NCBI GenBank assembly: GCA_030435675.1
Contig: CM059623.1
Coordinates: 8,706,012-8,770,011, forward strand
From: Steinernema hermaphroditum
Lineage: Eukaryota; Nematoda; Chromadorea; Rhabditida; Steinernematidae
Direction: 5' to 3'
Length of the DNA stretch: 64,000 nt
Shown: one piece after another, positions 59,028 to 64,000 of the stretch
Layout of the letters: each line of letters starts with the position of its first letter
How positions within the stretch are numbered: position 1 is the stretch's first letter
Made by a program: the position numbers and the translations under genes
Notes under the pieces: generated by a model
What the model was told of the DNA's origin: nothing
What the model saw: the letters and a program-made list of their open reading frames with translations, nothing else
Databases searched by the model: none

Positions 59028-61069
59028 CTAGAAGCATTCATCGGTCCAGTCACTCGGCGTAGCTCCGTTAGTGTGTCTGTTGATTCCTCCTCCGTTTCCG
59101 ATGATGTTGTGGTGATGTCCCAAAGGCGTGCGAGACTGTGCCAATGGCGCTGGTGCTTCATATGCCGAGAGCGGCTGGTTTGCGAAGCTAGCCATCTCTG
59201 TTGACTTTCGACGAAGCGACGCGACCTGTGGCGATGCGCTACGTCCAGGGGCACTAAGGGGCGTGCCATTACTTCCGCTAGCGATTGTTCGTAACGGTCT
59301 GAAATAAAACAATAGAGTATTGAACACCGACGCAGTGCAGCCGTGAACTGTAAACAGAACAGCGTGAATTAATATGCGAACTGTGCTCGTGAAAGAGTGA
59401 TTGAAAATGTATATCAAAATGTCATGGCAACAAGCTTCGATCTTAAAAGGTTGTCGTAAACCTACCAGTCTGTGTAGATCGAGTACTAAAACGAGCAAAT
59501 TTCGTTCTATGTTCAACCTCCGGTTGAAATACGTCTCACATAATACAATACAGTAGAAACCTACGTTTTTAACCTAGAGGATGACGTAGCTGATCTAGTA
59601 GAAGGTTGCGGAATTCCACTCCTTAGTTTCGACACAGGGAGCTTCTAAATGAAGAAGCGTAACCAGTTATAAGCAGGTGCACATACCGATGACGTTCGGC
59701 TATCGACGGACGGCTGAGGTGAAAACCGTGAATTAAAATCAACCGACCGACTCGAAGAAAGATGGCCTTCGGCTGTTCCTGTAGTGATCACAGATACAGT
59801 AATCGTAATCCAACGCATCTAATTACCTGGTCGAGAAGGAGTGTCGCTCTGGAACGAGGATTTCCTCTCTCGAACGCCAAACTCCAGCTGCTTCAAAAGC
59901 TCTTGTTCCTGCATTTTCGCAATATTCTCGATATCTTCAAATTTCGTCGCCTTCTCTAACTGCGATCTGTATAAATCTCCCATGAGGCCGCCAGATAACT
60001 GGAAACTGTTTTCTCTGCTGTTCGACTGGCTGAAGCTTGAGCTCATTGAAGTGGTTGGGACTCTTCGAGCAAGAGAAGTGGCTGGTCGAGGTGGCTCTGT
60101 CATGGCCTTTTTCGAAGGAGCAACGACTGCAGTTGGAGGGCGAGAATTCGATCGCAGCTTCACATTGACATTGGGCTTGGGTGCTTGATGAGGCGTAACC
60201 AGATGACTGCTAGGTGACGGAGTAGCATGGAATACATCCGCTTTTGGTCGTATAATAGTCACGTTTGAACGTCGAGGTGTGATCATCTGTGCAACACCGA
60301 CTTCCAGAGGAGGAACCGGGGAGGCTATTGGAGTGATTTCATCAATTTCGTTTAGTGTATTCCCGGGAACCCGTGGAGAACCTGAAATTAACTGTATAAG
60401 TGCAACATCTACGTTTGCATAATGACAGATGGGAGAGGATAGGAGCAAGCAAGGGTGTTAAAGCAAGTCGTATATGTGTGAGTGAGGAACCTAACCAAAA
60501 GAAGAATCGGAAAAGTCCTCTCGAGCATCAAAGAACTCGTCCTCATCATCCTCCTCCGGGGCGAGTTTCTCTGTAAGTATACGTTGTTTTTTAACCCCAC
60601 ACACCGCATGACTTGCCACAAAATGTTGGTACTGTGGTAGATTCAATGGTAAGTTCCTCCTCCTCACGTAGATCAGATAGTTTATCAGCAGTAGGTGACT
60701 TTAATTTGGCCTTCTGTTCTAAAATTGGTTCGCCACATGCAAGGAGCCCAGGAAAGAAGAACATGACACCATCCATGCAGACGCATACAAGACAGAGCAA
60801 AACGGTTATGGAAAACAAAACTTACTCTTGTTGGCATGATTCCTGACTCGCCTGCTCAGAGCACTTCTAGTGCGGTAATCGATGCTCTCCGTTGATCCTT
60901 GAAGCCATTCGATCAGTTCGTTCGAACTCTGATTTCCGCGATCAGCCGACGAAGGAATAGTCGGCTCATCAGCCACATCACAGAGCCAGGTTTCTTCATC
61001 GACGTCGCCGTCATTTGCAAGTGCTAGTCCGCTAAAGTCAATTGACAACCGATTATCGGGATCAGTCAT
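59028..61069 (-). CDS. SLAIN: SLAIN-family microtubule plus-end protein
   Basis: SLAIN proteins bind EB1 and XMAP215/ch-TOG at growing microtubule ends. Seven exons join in phase into 473 residues: 61069-60826, 60718-60605, 60570-60496, 60381-59827, 59778-59687, 59644-59574 and 59298-59028. The N-terminal block DVDEETWLCDV ... ELIEWLQGSTESIDYRTRSA matches the family's acidic/WL and W-helix pattern. Residues 369-372 read SGIP, an SxIP EB1-binding motif in a Ser/Arg-rich context. The protein ends PSDWTDECF, like the vertebrate SLAIN end (W-K-D-G-C-Y, from memory). The middle is Ser/Pro-rich and disordered except for a helical stretch (LYRSQLEKATKFEDIENIAK). One intron is only 34 nt. An acceptor (CTCTTTTTAG) lies 12 nt before the ATG, and the epsilon-subunit gene ends about 110 nt upstream. 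Confidence 0.72.
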
Positions 61070-61092
61070 GTTTAGAACATCTAAAAAGAGAG

Positions 61093-61098
61093 TTTATT
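61093..61098 (-). terminator. AATAAA poly(A) signal between epsilon-subunit and SLAIN genes
   Basis: On the minus strand AATAAA sits about 96 nt after the epsilon-subunit stop codon and about 12 nt before the CTCTTTTTAG acceptor of the SLAIN gene. Such tight packing of a 3' end and a trans-splice site is typical of nematode operons. Confidence 0.5.
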
Positions 61099-61193
61099 TA
61101 CTAAAGCATCATGGAACATGAAACGCGATAATAACGCGAATCACTATAAAGCACCCTAACAAAACATAACGTCATCTCAATGGGCCTAGGAAA

Positions 61194-61361
61194 TCACTGC
61201 TCCTTCTTCACGGGCTCTCCCTTCTGCCACGGAGTGATTTTAATCGAGGCCGGGCTCTTCTTTGGGGTGGCGCTCTTGCTGTCTTTGAGGCACTGGCGAA
61301 CGACCTGTGCGGCAATTTGCGAATAACGAACGTAGTTGAGGCCGGCGGTTCTCCACTGCAT
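61194..61361 (-). CDS. ATP5F1E: ATP synthase F1 epsilon subunit, copy 1
   Basis: This small subunit of the mitochondrial ATP synthase rotor stalk has 55 residues in one exon, starting MQWRTAGLNYVRYSQIAAQV and ending in a Lys-rich tail. The WRxAGLNYVRYSQIAA block is the family signature. The ATG at 61361 lies 17 nt behind a CTTTTTACAG acceptor (61379), so the longer upstream frame (to 61427) is not used. It is head-to-tail with the SLAIN gene. A second copy in inverted orientation lies at 62542-62709. Confidence 0.93.
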   Translation of the reverse strand: MQWRTAGLNYVRYSQIAAQVVRQCLKDSKSATPKKSPASIKITPWQKGEPVKKEQ

Positions 61362-62541
61362 GTCTGCTCGTTTTCTTACTGTAAAAAGGGCACATGGTAG
61401 TTGAGAAGACACGAAGAAAGAGTCCACGGTTCAGCGCTCTTCGGCGTTAGTCTTCCTCCATTCTCCATTCCGGCCATGCAGTGAGCCCAAACGTTTTCGT
61501 ATTAATGAGTTTGCAAGTCTGCTAGGTCATTGGGGAAGTGTCAAACAATTCAGGCACACACAAAATCGGAGGAAAAAAGTCCCATTAAAAGTGAACAGGA
61601 ATTGGCCTCCGAACGCCGACCACACAATGGGAACTGCTCACGATTCTATCGTTAACCTAATCGCACAGTGGTAGATCGATAGAGGAGATTATATTTCCGT
61701 CAGCGATGCGACCATCCGGCGATCTCAATTGCTTCCGAGCAGATGGTAGTGATCGTTCAATGTTGTTATAACCAGGCAAAGTTATCTCTTGGGATGGCGA
61801 CGACGTGAAGTCGAAACAATAACATCCACAAGAAGTCATGCGCCACAGGACGATGTGTGCAAGTAGTTAGCGGCGAGGAGCGCACACAAAAAGACGGTTA
61901 AAAGATCGATCGGTTCTAGATAACAACTGCACACTCACAATCAATCGCGAAAAGAGAGAATATGCAAGAATGAAAATACTCCAACCGGCCCCGAGTGTGC
62001 AGGCCCCAGCGACGAGGCTGGCGTCCAAACCAAGTGACGCTCGCCGCACTGCTCGGGGAAGTGACACAAAATCGAGGATTAGCGCGCCGCCGAATGGCAG
62101 CACAGCGCTCGCCACTTCCCTCTCACAAGCGCGCATTCCAATGGCGACGGATCTGGAATATGACCGAGATCAGAAGGGTTTCCAGATGACAGACGTATCG
62201 AAGAGAGATAGACAGACGGCGCCGTCTCGAAGACAATCGTGAGGAAAAGAGGAAATTTCTTCAGGGGAATGTTCGCGTCTCAACGCGATTCTCCTTGTGT
62301 TTGTTTTTATTGGTATGCACTTTTTCGGCGTTCCTCCGATCTGTTGCTTTGTCCTGAATTGGCGTTTATATATCTTCCTAGTCTTTCAGTTTTTACGTTT
62401 TAGTTAATTGCGTTTTAGGTTTGTTGTGTCGTTTTCTGGTTCACTTGCTGCTCGCTTCACTTTGAATCAATTCACGTTGCGTCTTGATTCGTGTTTATTG
62501 GAAGTATTCACGTACAGTAATTCCGCTGTTTTTAGACAAAC
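61362..62541. other. Spacer between the inverted epsilon-subunit copies
   Basis: The two copies diverge from this 1.2-kb spacer. A TTTATATAT word (62364-62372) may serve the plus copy. Minus-strand frames at 61839-61657 (starting MTSCGCYCFDFTSSPSQEIT) and 62136-61867 (with the hydrophobic stretch WSIFILAYSLFSRLI and a GTGAGT donor after it) look partly protein-like. I could not join them by splicing and do not call a gene. Confidence 0.4.
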
Positions 62542-62709
62542 ATGCAGTGGAGAACCGCCGGCCTCAACTACGTTCGTTATTCGCAACTTGCCGCGCAGGT
62601 CGTTCGCCAGTGCCTCAAAGACAGCAAGAGCGCCACCCCAAAGAAGAGTCTGACTTCAATCAAAGTCACTCCATGGCAGAAGGGAGGACCTGTGAAGAAG
62701 GAGCAGTGA
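62542..62709 (+). CDS. ATP5F1E: ATP synthase F1 epsilon subunit, copy 2
   Basis: The 55-residue product differs from copy 1 at five positions. The first about 105 nt of coding sequence differ at only two sites, while changes cluster in the last third. The 3' UTR is nearly identical for about 70 nt (TGATTTCCTAGGCCCATTGA onward). The 5' flanks differ, but both carry an acceptor just before the ATG (here CTGTTTTTAG, 8 nt upstream). No poly(A) tract or target duplication is seen, so an inverted DNA duplication with gene conversion fits better than retroposition. Both copies look functional. Confidence 0.88.
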   Translation: MQWRTAGLNYVRYSQLAAQVVRQCLKDSKSATPKKSLTSIKVTPWQKGGPVKKEQ

Positions 62710-62883
62710 TTTCCTAGGCCCATTGAGATGTTATGTTTTGTTAGGGTGTTAGGTGTTGTATAGTGATTTGTGCCATTCTCGCGCTTTAAGTTCAGCGACG
62801 ATTTGATGGATAAACTCTGGACGCCTTAGCGCTTTTGACAGTCGGCTGGTGATTTTGGTTTGCGTGGGTTTATCAATATATAC

Positions 62884-62889
62884 TTTATT
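62884..62889 (-). terminator. AATAAA poly(A) signal of the EXTL3/rib-2 gene
   Basis: AATAAA on the minus strand lies 49 nt after the stop codon at 62938-62940, a usual distance for nematode 3' ends. Confidence 0.65.
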
Positions 62890-62937
62890 TCAGCCGCTGA
62901 AGGCATACCCGTATTTACCGTTACTCCGCACGAAGTG

Positions 62938-63999
62938 TCACACGTATTTGAAACATTTTTGGCAATTTGCTGGCACTCTGGTTTTGAAGAGCACTGAATC
63001 CACCCGGAATTGGGTAAATAGAAGTGGGTTGTAACCGTAGACGCCCGTCAGGAATCTGATGCACTCATGCCTCTCAAGGAAGTGTGATTCGTCGTTGGAG
63101 AGAGTTTCCGTGCAAGTGGGACATCGGAGCGTCCACTTGCTGGTCGTTTTGATTGGCGCCTTCCGCGTCAGATGCGAAACCAGGAAATTCATCGCGATGT
63201 CCTCACAGTTCATCAGCTCATCGACTTTTGCTCGAACCACGGCGGGCATATGATGCGTGTAGGCATCAAGGAAGTTGTAGTGAAGAAAGGCGGCACCAGT
63301 TAGAATCATGCTGAACTGACACGTGTGGTTGCTGTTGTAGAACATGTCCTCGCCGTAGCGGGCGTGGTGCCTCGCGGGGAACCCTACGATTCGGTCGCGT
63401 TGCTCCCTCCACACGCGGAATGCGAGGATGATTTCATGCTGCTTGAGGTCGATGTCGTCGTCCATGGAGAGCACGGCCTCCGTGTGGATCTGGTCGTAGG
63501 GAATAAACCTATTGTTCAGAGAGTTCTTCTCGGCGCGGACGAACTCCACGGGTACATGGATCCGGGGCCAAGAGCGTGGAGGCTCACGTCCAATGTTGTT
63601 CCAGATCACGATGATTTTGTTGAGGTACGGTAGGTTCCGAAGACGTTCCAATGATGCCGACAGGACGTCGTCGCGATTGTATGTGACCATCACAACTGAA
63701 ACTCCGTTCAAATGTGGAAAGGAAAGCGCCCTACTTACTCGTAAACTGTTCCTTCGGACGATTGCCGCCGATAGCTTCGGCAAATTCCTTTCCAGAGCCG
63801 GGACTGATGGGCCTGAATCCAGGGTTTGTCTCCGGATAGAATTCGGATTCCGACGGCATCACGGGACTATCCAACAAGTAGGGCTGGCTGTGATGGACGA
63901 ACGGGGGGTTCTTGTTCCACATGGCGTAAGAGTGCTAGAAAAGTGAGCGCAGAGACGGTTAAAGCCAGACCAGTACTTACCAGTAATGTGAAATTGCGA
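62938..63999 (-). CDS. rib-2: EXTL3-type glycosyltransferase, C-terminal GT64 domain (partial)
   Basis: EXT/EXTL enzymes build heparan sulfate chains in the Golgi. The GT64 domain adds alpha-GlcNAc. Three exons are visible: 62938-63695, 63739-63934 and the end of another from 63980; the rest lies beyond the right edge. The phase-correct join reads [17 protein letters not shown]. The domain shows [30 protein letters not shown], the metal-binding triad [41 protein letters not shown] and [15 protein letters not shown] ending (here [14 protein letters not shown]). Similarity is closest to EXTL3, whose C. elegans counterpart carrying GT64 is rib-2; the symbol rests on that. The two visible introns are 43 and 45 nt. 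Confidence 0.92.
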
Positions 64000-64000
64000 A

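Noticed and set aside
61194..61427. A longer epsilon-subunit reading with 22 extra N-terminal residues
   Set aside because: The extra part crosses the CTTTTTACAG acceptor just upstream of the conserved start, and it is absent from the second copy.
62542..62709. Plus-strand epsilon-subunit copy as a processed retrocopy
   Set aside because: It lacks a poly(A) tract and target duplication and has its own upstream splice acceptor. An inverted DNA duplication fits better.

Overview
The window looks like nuclear DNA of a nematode, most likely a rhabditid-type chromadorean. Most introns in the coding regions are 34-50 nt with strong TTTCAG acceptors. Several start codons lie 3-20 nt behind a TTTCAG-type acceptor, as expected for spliced-leader trans-splicing. 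The recognisable genes are animal genes. The species cannot be fixed from the sequence alone. Exon models were built by eye from reading frame, GT-AG sites and codon-phase agreement.

Layout. 27-944 (-): 5' part of an unrecognised gene running off the left edge. 2472-6866 (-): complete membrane adenylyl cyclase. 6867-23435: about 16.5 kb with no gene I can support, holding a few orphan exon-like islands. 23436-28562 (+): ribose-phosphate pyrophosphokinase, with an upstream exon giving an N-terminal extension. 30537-31587 (+): unrecognised single-pass membrane protein. 32179-32747 (-): small secreted Pro/Phe-rich protein. 32995-41789 (-): complete BEL/Pao LTR retrotransposon with 5-bp target duplication, an intact 1903-codon gag-pol ORF and a third ORF carrying zinc knuckles behind a splice acceptor. 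42694-42766 (-): tRNA-Lys(CUU). 45080-47945: nested repeats, namely two copies of a short retroposon (a third copy is at 24.3 kb), two tRNA-like sequences, a 127-bp inverted repeat and a TA-flanked terminal-inverted-repeat element. 48699-58719 (+): WW-PDZ-FERM scaffold of the FRMPD4/Preso type with two antisense tRNA-Trp genes in its introns. 59028-61069 (-): SLAIN-family microtubule plus-end protein. 61194-61361 (-) and 62542-62709 (+): two inverted copies of the ATP synthase epsilon subunit gene. 62938-63999 (-): 3' end of an EXTL3/rib-2 glycosyltransferase running off the right edge.

The host genes serve separate housekeeping and signalling roles: cAMP production, PRPP synthesis, cortical or synaptic scaffolding, microtubule plus-end control, ATP synthase and heparan sulfate synthesis. 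The only likely co-transcribed pair is the minus-strand epsilon-subunit gene and the SLAIN gene, about 110 nt apart head-to-tail. The least described material is the repeat content: a short retroposon family with 10-12 bp target duplications and an (AGTAA)n tail, and the BEL element's extra zinc-knuckle ORF.
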